This document shows positions 1 through 7,222 of a stretch of DNA of 45,209 bases, in pieces. Numbering within the stretch: the stretch's first letter is position 1; every line of letters begins with the position of its first letter. The translations under genes were made by a program, and so were the position numbers. The DNA lies in the NCBI GenBank assembly GCA_945869305.1, contig CAMBOH010000006.1:1-45209 (forward strand). The letters run 5' to 3'. Under the pieces are notes generated by a model. The model ran no database searches, had not been told where the DNA came from, and was given only the letters and a program-made list of their open reading frames with translations. Source of the DNA: an uncultured bacterium (lineage in GTDB: Bacteria; Bacteroidota; Bacteroidia; Bacteroidales; Bacteroidaceae).

Positions 1-51
1 GCAGCAAGTAAAAGTCAATACTGCGAGCATTGCGGTGATGATTGTTTTCAT
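1..51 (-). CDS. N-terminus of a secreted or lipoprotein gene, cut by the window edge
   Basis: Only the first 17 codons are present, read leftwards from an ATG at 51. They encode MKTIITAMLAVLTFTCC: a short charged start followed by a hydrophobic stretch ending in cysteines, which looks like a signal peptide, possibly a lipoprotein signal. It lies downstream of the small membrane protein and zinc-ribbon genes on the same strand and may share their transcript (about 80 bases from the 131-418 gene). The function cannot be judged from this fragment. Confidence 0.5.
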   Translation of the reverse strand, partial: MKTIITAMLAVLTFTCC

Positions 52-130
52 ACGATTGAAGTTATTAGAGTTAGAGTATCTCAACTCCGCAAAGGAATTG
101 AATCATAAACAGTATTCCGATTATACCACC

Positions 131-418
131 TCAACCGAGCGAACCGAAGAATGTCATGTAGAATGGGAAACCACCTGCTATTAGCATGAACACCATACCT
201 AATAAAAAGCCACATACAGCAACAATCATTGCGGTAGGGAATACGGCAGGTTTATCCTTTTTTACATATAGAGCATATATCATGCCGATGAGGGGAAACA
301 GGAACACGATTATCCCCATTAGGGTTGAGAGATGGTCAGAGGTTACATTGCCATCCAAAAAAATATCGCTCAAGAATAAAAGCTTGAGCGATTTATTTTG
401 ATGTTTAGATACTAGCAT
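131..418 (-). CDS. Small membrane protein, two predicted helices
   Basis: 95 residues. After a polar N-terminal third (about residues 1-31) there are two hydrophobic segments, roughly 33-52 (MGIIVFLFPLIGMIYALYV) and 62-90, separated by a short lysine/aspartate-containing loop. I do not recognise a named family. It starts 11 bases after the stop of the zinc-ribbon gene, so the two are probably co-transcribed. A role next to a zinc-ribbon protein at a mobile-element edge suggests accessory DNA, but no function can be assigned. An internal Met at residue 34 could be an alternative start that would leave just the membrane part. Confidence 0.55.
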   Translation of the reverse strand: MLVSKHQNKSLKLLFLSDIFLDGNVTSDHLSTLMGIIVFLFPLIGMIYALYVKKDKPAVFPTAMIVAVCGFLLGMVFMLIAGGFPFYMTFFGSLG

Positions 419-429
419 CGCGGATACGC

Positions 430-813
430 TTATGCCATCCTCGTCATAGGTTTAAAACCGAAACCACCTGTAAATCTCGAATATGCAAGCGACAGGGTGT
501 AATCTTGATGAGGCTCAAAGGTAAAAGTATGTTCGGCAGTTCTAAAACCACATTTTACGGTTATTTCAGTGGTAGCCGATGGGATAGGAACATCGACCGA
601 AAAACCGTTTTTGAACGAATACTTACCAACAAGCTGATTGTTTACGTAAAGGTCAACAGATGTATCGGCTAACATCCATTTTCCCTCCCATTCGATGTGT
701 AATGTGCCAAATTCGTCAGAGACGGTAACTTCAATAGGCGCACCACATTGCGGACATACTTTCGCTTTGTCGCTAACTTTCTGTCCACATTCAGAGCATA
801 TAACTAAAGCCAT
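430..813 (-). CDS. Zinc-ribbon domain protein
   Basis: 127 residues. The N-terminus carries a small zinc ribbon with cysteines 6, 9, 20 and 23 (CSECGQ...CPQCGAP), the pattern of the short zinc-ribbon domains found at the start of many bacterial proteins of unknown role. Residues from about 30 to 120 look like a beta-rich domain (alternating hydrophobic residues, no helix-forming runs, no membrane segment). It is the first gene of a probable minus-strand pair with the small membrane protein. Family knowledge supports metal binding; partner and function are unknown. Confidence 0.7.
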   Translation of the reverse strand: MALVICSECGQKVSDKAKVCPQCGAPIEVTVSDEFGTLHIEWEGKWMLADTSVDLYVNNQLVGKYSFKNGFSVDVPIPSATTEITVKCGFRTAEHTFTFEPHQDYTLSLAYSRFTGGFGFKPMTRMA

Positions 814-879
814 AAGCGTTTCATGCGCTTAGTAGCTCTGTGGGCGCGTTTAATGGTGATTTATCCTGAACAAAATAAG

Positions 880-964
880 AAAGCGGAGCTACTTCTCACT
901 CACCAACCTCAGTGTGGGCTTCGACTCCCATGAAATACGTGGCAAGTGACGATAGCTCCACTTT
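880..964. repeat. Long interrupted stem-loop, tRNA-sized
   Basis: GGAGCTA at 885-891 pairs with TAGCTCC at 953-959. The pairing extends outward to 880-883/961-964 across one mismatch and inward as TCACT 896-900/AGTGA 945-949. A further small hairpin TGGG...CCCA lies inside. The closed part is 75 bases, tRNA-like in size, but there is no T-loop or D-arm in either strand, so I do not call a tRNA. It could be a structured RNA, a protein-binding cruciform, or the residue of a mobile element. Confidence 0.4.
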
Positions 965-1093
965 GACCGTATATCATGGGATATGACATTACAAGCCAAA
1001 GAGAGCGTACTTTCACCACCATTCCGTATTTCATTGAAGTTGTCGAAGTTTCACTGAGTGGAACGATGCGAAAACGTTTCCTAAATTATGTCC

Positions 1094-1130
1094 GCTAACC
1101 CCTTGAAGGGGTTGCGACCGCAATGTTAGC
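1094..1130. repeat. Nested hairpins closed by GCTAAC/GTTAGC
   Basis: An outer inverted repeat, GCTAAC (1094-1099) with GTTAGC (1125-1130), encloses two further perfect hairpins: AACCCC-ttgaa-GGGGTT (1097-1113) and TTGCG-ac-CGCAA (1112-1123). It lies about 50 bases beyond the stop codon of the truncated integrase. It could be a transcription terminator, or part of an integration or transfer site; the sequence does not decide. Confidence 0.45.
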
Positions 1131-1181
1131 AATTTTCTGTGAAAGTAACGCTCTGTTTCTGTAGATATTTACAATACTATT

Positions 1182-1580
1182 CTAAAAATCCAATAAATCG
1201 TAGGCTTCCATTAGTTCATCTTGACGTATGCCGAGGTATATTTTTGTGATTGCTACATTGGAGTGATTAAAAAGCTCTGACAGCTTCACTAATGCCATCT
1301 GTGCGTTCTCTCCACTGCTCTCAAATACTTTCCTGCCAAATGTCTTGCGAAGTGAATGACAGGAAAAGTTCTCAATTTTGAGGTTGTAACGCTTCTTAAT
1401 CTCTTTCAGTCGCACATTGAGGCGTTGGGTAGTCATTACTGTTCCCCGATTGGAGAGGAAACAGGGTTGATTTATGTCACCGACATTGAGAGCTGTGTAG
1501 CACTTGCGGATATAGGTCTGAAAATCTGAATTGACTTTAACGGTTCTGTGCTTGCCTGTTTTTTGCTCGTTGAGCGTATT
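1182..1580 (-). pseudogene. Tyrosine recombinase (integrase), C-terminal fragment
   Basis: The ORF track starts at an internal Met (84 aa), but the same frame is open back to 1580, giving about 132 codons before a TAA at 1581-1583. The readable part begins ENQKTGK-like and includes the catalytic-domain signatures HSLRKTFG (the HxxR box), ELFNHSNVAITKIYLG (the region of the second histidine and the tyrosine nucleophile in IYLG) and the tail DELMEAYDLLDF typical of Bacteroidetes phage-type integrases. The N-terminal arm/core-binding domains and the first catalytic arginine are missing. The break lies within about ten bases of an 89-base inverted repeat, so this is a truncated relic, not a working enzyme. 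The open frame lacks a plausible start codon near its beginning. Confidence 0.8.
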
Positions 1581-1590
1581 TTACTCTTGT

Positions 1591-1679
1591 AAAAATCCTT
1601 CAACCCTTCAGCCGACCCTTCATTATCGTTGATACTCAGAAGGAAAATGGCTGAAGGGTTTTGTTGTCAAACCCTTCAG
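1591..1679. repeat. Left arm of an 89-base inverted repeat
   Basis: Pairs without gaps to 2202-2290 on the opposite strand, with about 8 mismatches in 89 positions by my count. Each arm contains several copies of the octamer ACCCTTCA / TGAAGGGT and an internal hairpin CTGAAGGGTTT...AAACCCTTCAG. It starts within ten bases of the broken end of the integrase fragment. The arm also overlaps the end of a weak start-less minus-strand frame (about 1636-1880, stop at 1636) ending LQPFSF, which may be a coding remnant. Confidence 0.75.
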
Positions 1680-1865
1680 GAAGTTTCAGCCTGAGCAGGT
1701 AGCCTTCAGCGTCCACACTTCTGTCGTACCCTCCCGATTCATGACCTACAAGTCCGGGCTTTGGCGCAACAATCCGCCGAGTTGTCACGTCTGGCCCAGC
1801 CTCCGTTCTTTCTGCCCTCGGCCTTGTCGTGGATGGCCCTGTAAAACCGGGATTCGGGCTTTCTG

Positions 1866-1933
1866 CGTATAACAGCTGAGCTTATTCCAGCGAATTGTAG
1901 TACTAACGACAGAGAGAACAGGCAGGAATCCTG
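1866..1933. repeat. Dispersed palindromic element, copy 1
   Basis: The stretch CGTATAACAGCTGAGCTTAT, then TCCAGCGAATTGTAGT, then a gap and an AGAGAACAGGCAGGAATCCTG end closely resembles 44644-44711 at the other end of the window. Its GTAGTACTAACGAC portion matches the reverse complement of 22727-22740. Confidence 0.65.
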
Positions 1934-2010
1934 TTTATTATCGTTCAGGTAGGTAGAATATCTACATATTGTCGTTCAGGCAAGTGTAATATCTACCTAT
2001 TGACGTTTAA

Positions 2011-2150
2011 GCAGGCAGGATGCCTGCTCCCCCAGTGCTGCATCGCTTGAAATTGGCTTGACCACAGCAGGCAGGATGCCTGCTCTCCCAGTGCTGCATC
2101 ACTTGAAATTGGCTTGGCCACAGCAGGCAGGATGCCTGCTCTCCCAGTGC
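2011..2150. repeat. 56-base tandem repeat, about 2.5 copies
   Basis: Units begin at 2011, 2067 and 2123, each starting GCAGGCAGGATGCCTGCTC and continuing CCAGTGCTGCATCNCTTGAA. The third unit breaks off after about 28 bases. The palindromic head of each unit (GCAGGCAnnnTGCCTGC) is the same core as the dispersed element elsewhere in the window. ORFs drawn through this block (2007-2252 minus, 2058-2261 plus) follow the repeat period and are not genes. Confidence 0.85.
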
Positions 2151-2201
2151 ACCGTCGCCACCTATCAGCTTCGTGTCAGGCTGAAGGGTTGGCTGAAGGG
2201 G

Positions 2202-2290
2202 CTGAAGGGTTTGAAACACAAACCCTTCAGCCATTTTCCCTTTGAGTATCAACGAAAATGAAGGGTTGGCTGAAGGGTTGAAGGATTTTT
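2202..2290. repeat. Right arm of the 89-base inverted repeat
   Basis: Reverse complement of 1591-1679 at about 91 percent. It contains a perfect 11-base hairpin, CTGAAGGGTTT (2202-2212) with AAACCCTTCAG (2220-2230). Extra TGAAGGG copies just to the left (2181-2201) make the region rich in this octamer. Confidence 0.75.
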
Positions 2291-2325
2291 GCGGCTTTAA
2301 AAAAGCGTATATAAGGGGGCACTTT

Positions 2326-3306
2326 CTACCGCTCCATGTCCAGCTCTTGCTTGCGCTGTTGCCGAAGTTGCCAGGTGTTGTAGAGGTTATGCCAAATGCT
2401 GTAGAAACCGCCGGCCAATGAGGTTACAGGATTCAGGAAGGTGTAGCCCATCCAAATGGCAAACACGGTGTTCTTCTGCCCCAATGCCTGACTGGTGCTG
2501 ACCAGACGGTTGCAATGCCGCCCTATGGTGTGGCCCAACCAAAATTGCAGTATGCAGCAAAGCAGCGAGGCCAGTGCTATGCCGCCCAATTCGATGGGTG
2601 GATGGGTCGGGTGGACAATGCTGCGCGTGGTCACGGCGATGGCGATGCTCAGCGAAACGGCCCACAAGTAGAATGCAAGTCCGGGAAAGGATAGCAGCTT
2701 GCGGTGGAGGGCAGGAAGGGCGAAACGTACCACTTGGGCTGCCAGCAACGGACAGATCAGCAGCGGGAAGACCTTGGCAAGGATGCACTGGAAGGCTTGC
2801 CAGAACTGCATGTCGTGTTGCTCGCGGATGAGCGGTACGAACAAGGGTACCAGCACTGACACGGCGAGATTGATGAGTAGGGTGTACATGGTGACATCGG
2901 CTGCATCGCCCTTGAGCTTTTGCGTCACTACGGTTGCCGCTGTGGCTGTGGGGCAGATGAGGCACAGCAAGGCTCCCTGCAGGGCTACGCTCACCCCTTC
3001 GGACGGATGGCAGAAATGGATGGCCAGACAGATGAGGGCAAAGGTGCCGCACTGGAAGAGCAGGAGCCACAGGTGGCTGAGCCGAAACCGAAGGGTGCGG
3101 CAGTCAATCTTGCAGAACGACAGGAAGAGCATGGAAAAGATGAGTACGGGCTGTACGATGGCTACGGTGGGTTCTGCCCAGGGCCGTGTGGCGTCGAACA
3201 ACGGGCAGTTGGCATAGAGCAGGTAAGCCAGCATACCGGTGAGAATAGAGATGGGGAGTGTCCAGTTCCTGATGAATTGCAGGGCAGTGTTTGTGTTGCT
3301 TTTCAT
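2326..3306 (-). CDS. Bile acid:sodium symporter (BASS) family transporter
   Basis: About 326 residues from the ATG at 3306. The track's longer form begins at a GTG 45 bases upstream and adds a polar stretch that I consider untranslated. Roughly nine hydrophobic helices run through the protein, starting with WTLPISILTGMLAYLLY. The segment LICPTATAATVVTQKLKG and the late motif GQKNTVFAIWMGYTFLNPV match the conserved crossover helices of bile acid:sodium symporter-like proteins. Family members move bile acids or small organic anions, usually with sodium; the substrate here is unknown. The C-terminus is a short charged tail. It sits about 90 bases downstream of recG on the same strand, with a copy of the dispersed palindromic element in the gap. 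Confidence 0.85.
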   Translation of the reverse strand: MKSNTNTALQFIRNWTLPISILTGMLAYLLYANCPLFDATRPWAEPTVAIVQPVLIFSMLFLSFCKIDCRTLRFRLSHLWLLLFQCGTFALICLAIHFCHPSEGVSVALQGALLCLICPTATAATVVTQKLKGDAADVTMYTLLINLAVSVLVPLFVPLIREQHDMQFWQAFQCILAKVFPLLICPLLAAQVVRFALPALHRKLLSFPGLAFYLWAVSLSIAIAVTTRSIVHPTHPPIELGGIALASLLCCILQFWLGHTIGRHCNRLVSTSQALGQKNTVFAIWMGYTFLNPVTSLAGGFYSIWHNLYNTWQLRQQRKQELDMER

Positions 3307-3363
3307 TGTCACAATATGCGTAACTCGGGTTGTTGGGGTTGACTCCTTCACAGTGATGCGTAC

Positions 3364-3390
3364 AGCAGGTCTTTGCCTGCGCTCCCAGTG
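3364..3390. repeat. Dispersed palindromic element, short copy
   Basis: AGCAGGTCTTTGCCTGCGCT followed by CCCAGTG, lying between recG and the BASS transporter gene. CTTTGCCTGCnCTCCCAGT is shared almost exactly with 22711-22729. Confidence 0.6.
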
Positions 3391-3394
3391 GGAG

Positions 3395-5494
3395 TCAGGA
3401 TATGGCCGAAAAGTTGATTCGCGTTTTCTTCAGCCGTTGAAGATGTTGCCACATGGTCTGATGTTGGGGGAGGTTTTCGGCCGGGTCGGCCAGCAGTACA
3501 TCGGCAGCAGCCTGTCGGGCGACCTCCATCAGTTCGCGGTCCTTCACGAGGTGGGCAATCTTCAGGTCAAAGGGCATGCCGCTTTGCGCTGTTCCCTCCA
3601 GGTCGCCGGGTCCGCGCAGTTTCATGTCCTCTTCGGCAATCACAAAGCCGTCGGTGGTGTCGACCATTACCTGCATACGGCGGCGGGTCAGGTCGCTGAG
3701 ACGGTTTTCGGTCATCAGGATGCAGTAGGACTGGTCGGCTCCCCGCCCTACCCTGCCCCTTAGCTGGTGTAGCTGGGCCAGTCCGAAGCGTTCGGCATTC
3801 TCAATGACCATGACCGAGGCATTGGGCACGTTTACGCCCACTTCAATGACTGTGGTGGACACCAGCAGATGGGTGTTGCCACACTTGAACTGCTGCATGG
3901 CCGCTTCCTTTTCGGCCGGTTTCATCTTGCCATGCACCATGCCTACGCGAAATTCGGGAAAGGTGTCAACCAGCTGGTTATAGCCCGTTTCGAGGTCGCG
4001 CAGGTTCTGTTTCTCGTTTTCCTTGATGAGCGGATAGACCACGTATGCCTGCCTGCCCTCACGCAGCTGGTGGCGAATGCCTTCGACCAACTTGTGACGG
4101 TCAGCCTGACGGTAATGAAGGGTCTGTATGGGTTTGCGTCCAGGGGGGAGTTCGTCAATGACGCTCACGTCGAGGTCACCATAGACCGTCATGGCCAAGG
4201 TGCGGGGGATGGGTGTGGCAGTCATGACCAGAATGTGGGGCGGACGCACATTCTTCTGCCACAACATGGCCCGCTGCTTGACACCGAAACGGTGTTGCTC
4301 GTCGATGACCACAAAACCGAGGTTGAGAAACGACACGGTAGGCTCAATGAGCGCATGTGTTCCCACCAGGATGTTTACCGAACCGTCGGCCACGCCTTGC
4401 ATCACTGCCTTCCGCTGTTTGCCCTTGACTGCGCCCGTGAGCAATGCCACCCGCACAGGATGGTCGTTCAGATAGCCCGTGAGCGAGGCATAATGCTGTT
4501 CGGCCAGAATTTCGGTGGGGGCCATGATGCAGGCCTGAAAGTTGTTGTCTGTGGCCAGCAGGCAGCACAGCAGTGCTACCATGGTCTTGCCGCTCCCTAC
4601 ATCGCCCTGCAGCAGGCGGTTCATTTGTCGCCCGGTGGCAAGGTCGGCTCTGATTTCGCGTATCACGCGCTTCTGAGCTCCGGTCAGCTCGAAGGGCATG
4701 CTGTGGTGGTAGAAGTCGAGGAAGTGGCTGCCTACACGCAGGAAGGGGAATCCTTGGGTGTTCTGGCGGCGGGACTGGCTGTAACGCAGGATGTCGAGTT
4801 GCAGGAAGAAGAGTTCTTCAAACTTGAAACGGCGCGTGGCATCGGGCAAATCGGTTGCCTGGCCAGGATGGTGCAGGGTGTGTAATGCCTGCATGAAGGG
4901 CTGCAGGTTATAGCGGGTGCGCAGGTATTCGGGCAGCGGGTCGGACAGCGGATGGCCCTGGACCATTTCGAAGGCGCGCTGCACCAGTTCGGCCAGCGTG
5001 TGGGATGTGACCCCCTGCTTCTTCATGCGTTCACTGGTGTGGTAGTGTGGCTGCATGGTGAGCGGATAGTCACTGGCTGCATCGGCATCTTCGAGTTCGG
5101 GATGGGCTATGTTCAGGCGTCCGTTGAACCAGGCGGGTTTGCCCAGCAGGAGGTAGGTGTGGTTGTAGAGCAGGCGCTTGTCCCACATGCGCAGGCTGTT
5201 GAACCACACGAGCTCGACCATTCCCGTTCCATCCGAAAACAGGGCCGTGAGCCGTTCGCGGCGACCACTTCCCTCCACATTCTTGGCCACCACCTGCCCT
5301 TTGAGCAGCACATAAGGCATACCCTCCACCAGATTGCTGATGGAGTGTATCACACTGCGGTCAATGTATTTGTAGGGAAAATGGTAGAGCAAGTCGCGCA
5401 GTGTGAAGATGTTCAGCTCTTCACCCAGCAACTTGGCCCGCAAGGGGCCTACGCCCTTGACATACTTGATGTCGGTTTGCAGGATGGGGTCCAT
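3395..5494 (-). CDS. recG: ATP-dependent DNA helicase RecG
   Basis: 699 residues, the normal length. RecG reverses stalled replication forks and unwinds branched DNA and R-loops during recombination and repair. The N-terminal wedge/OB region (about 1-250) begins with YVKGVGPLRAKLL, the helix-hairpin-like opening seen in RecG. The helicase core follows: Walker A GDVGSGKT (about 298-304), the DEQH box in VIDEQHRFGVKQR (about 397-408), TATPIPRTLAM (about 425), then STTVIEVGVNVPNA and QLRGRVGRG of the second RecA domain. It is followed on the same strand by the BASS transporter and preceded, 32 bases upstream, by a DJ-1-like gene, so all three may form an operon. Confidence 0.97.
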   Translation of the reverse strand: MDPILQTDIKYVKGVGPLRAKLLGEELNIFTLRDLLYHFPYKYIDRSVIHSISNLVEGMPYVLLKGQVVAKNVEGSGRRERLTALFSDGTGMVELVWFNSLRMWDKRLLYNHTYLLLGKPAWFNGRLNIAHPELEDADAASDYPLTMQPHYHTSERMKKQGVTSHTLAELVQRAFEMVQGHPLSDPLPEYLRTRYNLQPFMQALHTLHHPGQATDLPDATRRFKFEELFFLQLDILRYSQSRRQNTQGFPFLRVGSHFLDFYHHSMPFELTGAQKRVIREIRADLATGRQMNRLLQGDVGSGKTMVALLCCLLATDNNFQACIMAPTEILAEQHYASLTGYLNDHPVRVALLTGAVKGKQRKAVMQGVADGSVNILVGTHALIEPTVSFLNLGFVVIDEQHRFGVKQRAMLWQKNVRPPHILVMTATPIPRTLAMTVYGDLDVSVIDELPPGRKPIQTLHYRQADRHKLVEGIRHQLREGRQAYVVYPLIKENEKQNLRDLETGYNQLVDTFPEFRVGMVHGKMKPAEKEAAMQQFKCGNTHLLVSTTVIEVGVNVPNASVMVIENAERFGLAQLHQLRGRVGRGADQSYCILMTENRLSDLTRRRMQVMVDTTDGFVIAEEDMKLRGPGDLEGTAQSGMPFDLKIAHLVKDRELMEVARQAAADVLLADPAENLPQHQTMWQHLQRLKKTRINFSAIS

Positions 5495-5526
5495 GGTCGG
5501 TGTCGACAGGGTTCAGGCCCGCCGGT

Positions 5527-6111
5527 TCAGAATTTCAGATTGGCCACTATGTTGCCGGGCATACCTTCGTAGCACATGCTGCGAATCACATTGTCGACAT
5601 TGGCGGGTTCCTTCACCAAACGTTTGGCGATGGCACTGGCAAAAAGGTGTGTGGCGGCCGGTCCGCAGCCAGTAATGATATTGTCGTGTTCGACCACATA
5701 GGCATTGCTGTGGTAAATGGCACCTTCCAGATAGTGCTGCATGCCGGGGTAGATGGTGGCATGTTTGCCCTTGAGAATGCCCGCAGCGGCCAGAGCCATG
5801 GGGGCGGCACAGATGGCTGCGATAATGGAACCCTGGATGTACTGCTGTTGCAGGGCAAGCCGCAGCACCGTGTTGGCGGTTATGGTTTCGGCTCCCTTCA
5901 GGCCGCCGGGCAACACCAGTGCATCGCAGAAGTCCAGATGGTTCTTACGGAAGAGGCTGTCGGCCTTGACTACTGCGCCGTGTGCGCTGGTTACAACGCG
6001 CTTGCCGGTAATGCTTAAAGACTGCACCTGCAAACCACAGCGGCGCAGGATGTCGGCTGTGCCGAGAGCTTCAATGTCTTCAAAACCGTCGGCTAAGATC
6101 AGATAAATCAT
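5527..6111 (-). CDS. DJ-1/PfpI (YajL-type) family protein
   Basis: 194 residues, single-domain class I glutamine amidotransferase-like fold. The conserved acidic residue is in FEDIEA (Glu14). The nucleophile elbow is AAICAAP, with Cys101, the position of the reactive cysteine in DJ-1/YajL proteins. VLPGGLKGAE forms the conserved loop before it. Family members have been linked to glyoxalase or deglycase activity, chaperone function and oxidative-stress sensing, so the exact reaction is left open. It is the first gene of the minus-strand group with recG. No TAnnTTTG promoter is obvious in the 150 bases upstream. Confidence 0.9.
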   Translation of the reverse strand: MIYLILADGFEDIEALGTADILRRCGLQVQSLSITGKRVVTSAHGAVVKADSLFRKNHLDFCDALVLPGGLKGAETITANTVLRLALQQQYIQGSIIAAICAAPMALAAAGILKGKHATIYPGMQHYLEGAIYHSNAYVVEHDNIITGCGPAATHLFASAIAKRLVKEPANVDNVIRSMCYEGMPGNIVANLKF

Positions 6112-6261
6112 ATGTTATAATAATAATGTGTGGTACGTTATGTAGAGAAGTTGATGGTTGAAGCGTTCTTGGTTTAGCCCGCCGAGCGGATGATTGCTGC
6201 ACGCTACGGCAACCTGATGAGCATTAAACTCTAAACTCCTCTAATCGACTCTCAACTTCTT

Positions 6262-6975
6262 TTATTCCAGACACTTGAGATAGAGGGCAATGGTCTGCTT
6301 CAGACCCAGATAGAGGGCGTCGCTGATGAGTGCATGTCCGATGCTCACCTCATCAGTCCAGGGTATGCAACGGTGATAATAGGCCAGATTGTCGAGGCTC
6401 AGGTCGTGGCCGGCATTCAGCCCCAGTCCCCATTCGCGGCAATAGCGTGCTGTTTCGATAAAGGGGGCAATGGCCTTGGCGCGGTCAGCGGCATAGCCTG
6501 AGGCATAAGGCTCGGTGTACAGTTCGACACGGTCGGCTCCAGCCTTGAGGGCATATTCAGCCATTTCGGGCTCGGGAGCGATGAACAGGCTGGTGCGAAT
6601 GCCAGCTTCGTTGAAGCGTCCGACCGTTTGTTGCAGGAAGTCGAGATGGCTGCGGGTGTCCCAGCCGGCATTCGAAGTGAGTTGTCCGGGCTTGTCGGGC
6701 ACCAGTGTGACTTGGGCTGGCCGTACAGAGAGTACCAGGTCGCAAAATTCGGGTGAGGGATAGCCCTCGATATTGAACTCTGTGGTCAGTCGGGGCTTCA
6801 GGGCAAGCACATCGGAGCGACGTATGTGCCGCTCGTCGGGTCGAGGATGTACGGTAATGCCTTGTGCGCCGTATCGTTCGCAGTCTAAGGCTACCTGAAG
6901 AACATCCGGGTTGTTGCCTCCCCGCGCATTGCGCAAAGTGGCCACTTTGTTGATGTTTACACTTAAATTTGTCAT
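6262..6975 (-). CDS. pdxJ: Pyridoxine 5'-phosphate synthase PdxJ
   Basis: 237 residues, full length. PdxJ condenses deoxyxylulose 5-phosphate with 3-amino-2-oxopropyl phosphate to form pyridoxine 5'-phosphate, the last ring-forming step of the DXP-dependent vitamin B6 route. Visible landmarks are [15 protein letters not shown] at the N-terminus, HPRPDERHI (about 43-51, catalytic histidine and phosphate ligands), the glutamate in [12 protein letters not shown] (about 67-78), and [13 protein letters not shown] near the C-terminus, with the second conserved histidine. The TIM-barrel length and order fit the family. It is transcribed divergently from nadK. On the minus strand a TACATTTG element sits at 7047-7040. 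Confidence 0.97.
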   Translation of the reverse strand: MTNLSVNINKVATLRNARGGNNPDVLQVALDCERYGAQGITVHPRPDERHIRRSDVLALKPRLTTEFNIEGYPSPEFCDLVLSVRPAQVTLVPDKPGQLTSNAGWDTRSHLDFLQQTVGRFNEAGIRTSLFIAPEPEMAEYALKAGADRVELYTEPYASGYAADRAKAIAPFIETARYCREWGLGLNAGHDLSLDNLAYYHRCIPWTDEVSIGHALISDALYLGLKQTIALYLKCLE

Positions 6976-7005
6976 AAATCTCCGCTGTTATCCCACAAAA
7001 ATAGG

Positions 7006-7013
7006 TACATTTG
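7006..7013 (+). promoter_or_regulatory. Candidate -7 promoter element for nadK
   Basis: TACATTTG fits the Bacteroidetes -7 consensus TAnnTTTG on the plus strand. No clear TTTG is visible at the -33 position. If used, the nadK leader would be about 200 bases and would include the alternative hairpins at 7075-7140. Confidence 0.45.
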
Positions 7014-7039
7014 CGGGCTTTCGTTTAGTTTACGGCGGG

Positions 7040-7047
7040 CAAATGTA
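7040..7047 (-). promoter_or_regulatory. Candidate -7 promoter element for pdxJ
   Basis: CAAATGTA on the plus strand is TACATTTG on the minus strand, 65 bases upstream of the pdxJ start. It faces the nadK element; the two promoter cores lie about 27 bases apart. No strong -33 TTTG is seen. Confidence 0.45.
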
Positions 7048-7072
7048 CAACTTTGTATGCTTTTTGAAGAAA

Positions 7073-7140
7073 GCCATGCCGTAATTTTAAGGCATACGGC
7101 TATGGTTTTAGGTTTTTTTGACTATGCCGTACTTAAAAAT
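7073..7140 (+). promoter_or_regulatory. Alternative hairpins in the nadK leader
   Basis: A central segment AAGGCATACGGCTAT (about 7089-7103) can pair with upstream AGCCATGCC (bulged) or with downstream ATGCCGTACTTAAAAAT (7124-7140). The two pairings exclude each other. Such an arrangement can act as an attenuator or ligand switch, but no known riboswitch consensus is recognised. Confidence 0.3.
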
Positions 7141-7222
7141 GCTGAAAGGAGCAGACGAAATCTCTGTCAAGGTCCTCCCCCTTGGCAGCATTCGCACAAA
7201 CGCAACAACCCCATAAACGGAC

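Larger units (their letters stand above)
814..1181. other. Non-coding stretch with two structured inverted repeats
   Basis: No convincing reading frame on either strand. It holds two separate stem-forming sequences (880-964 and 1094-1130), listed individually. It separates the zinc-ribbon gene from the integrase remnant. Confidence 0.6.

Noticed and set aside
885-959. Possible tRNA (75 bases with 7-base closing stem)
   Set aside because: No T-arm TTC loop, D-arm or anticodon stem on either strand; only the closing stem fits.
2007-2261. ORFs through the 56-base repeat
   Set aside because: They follow the repeat period and have no coding signature.
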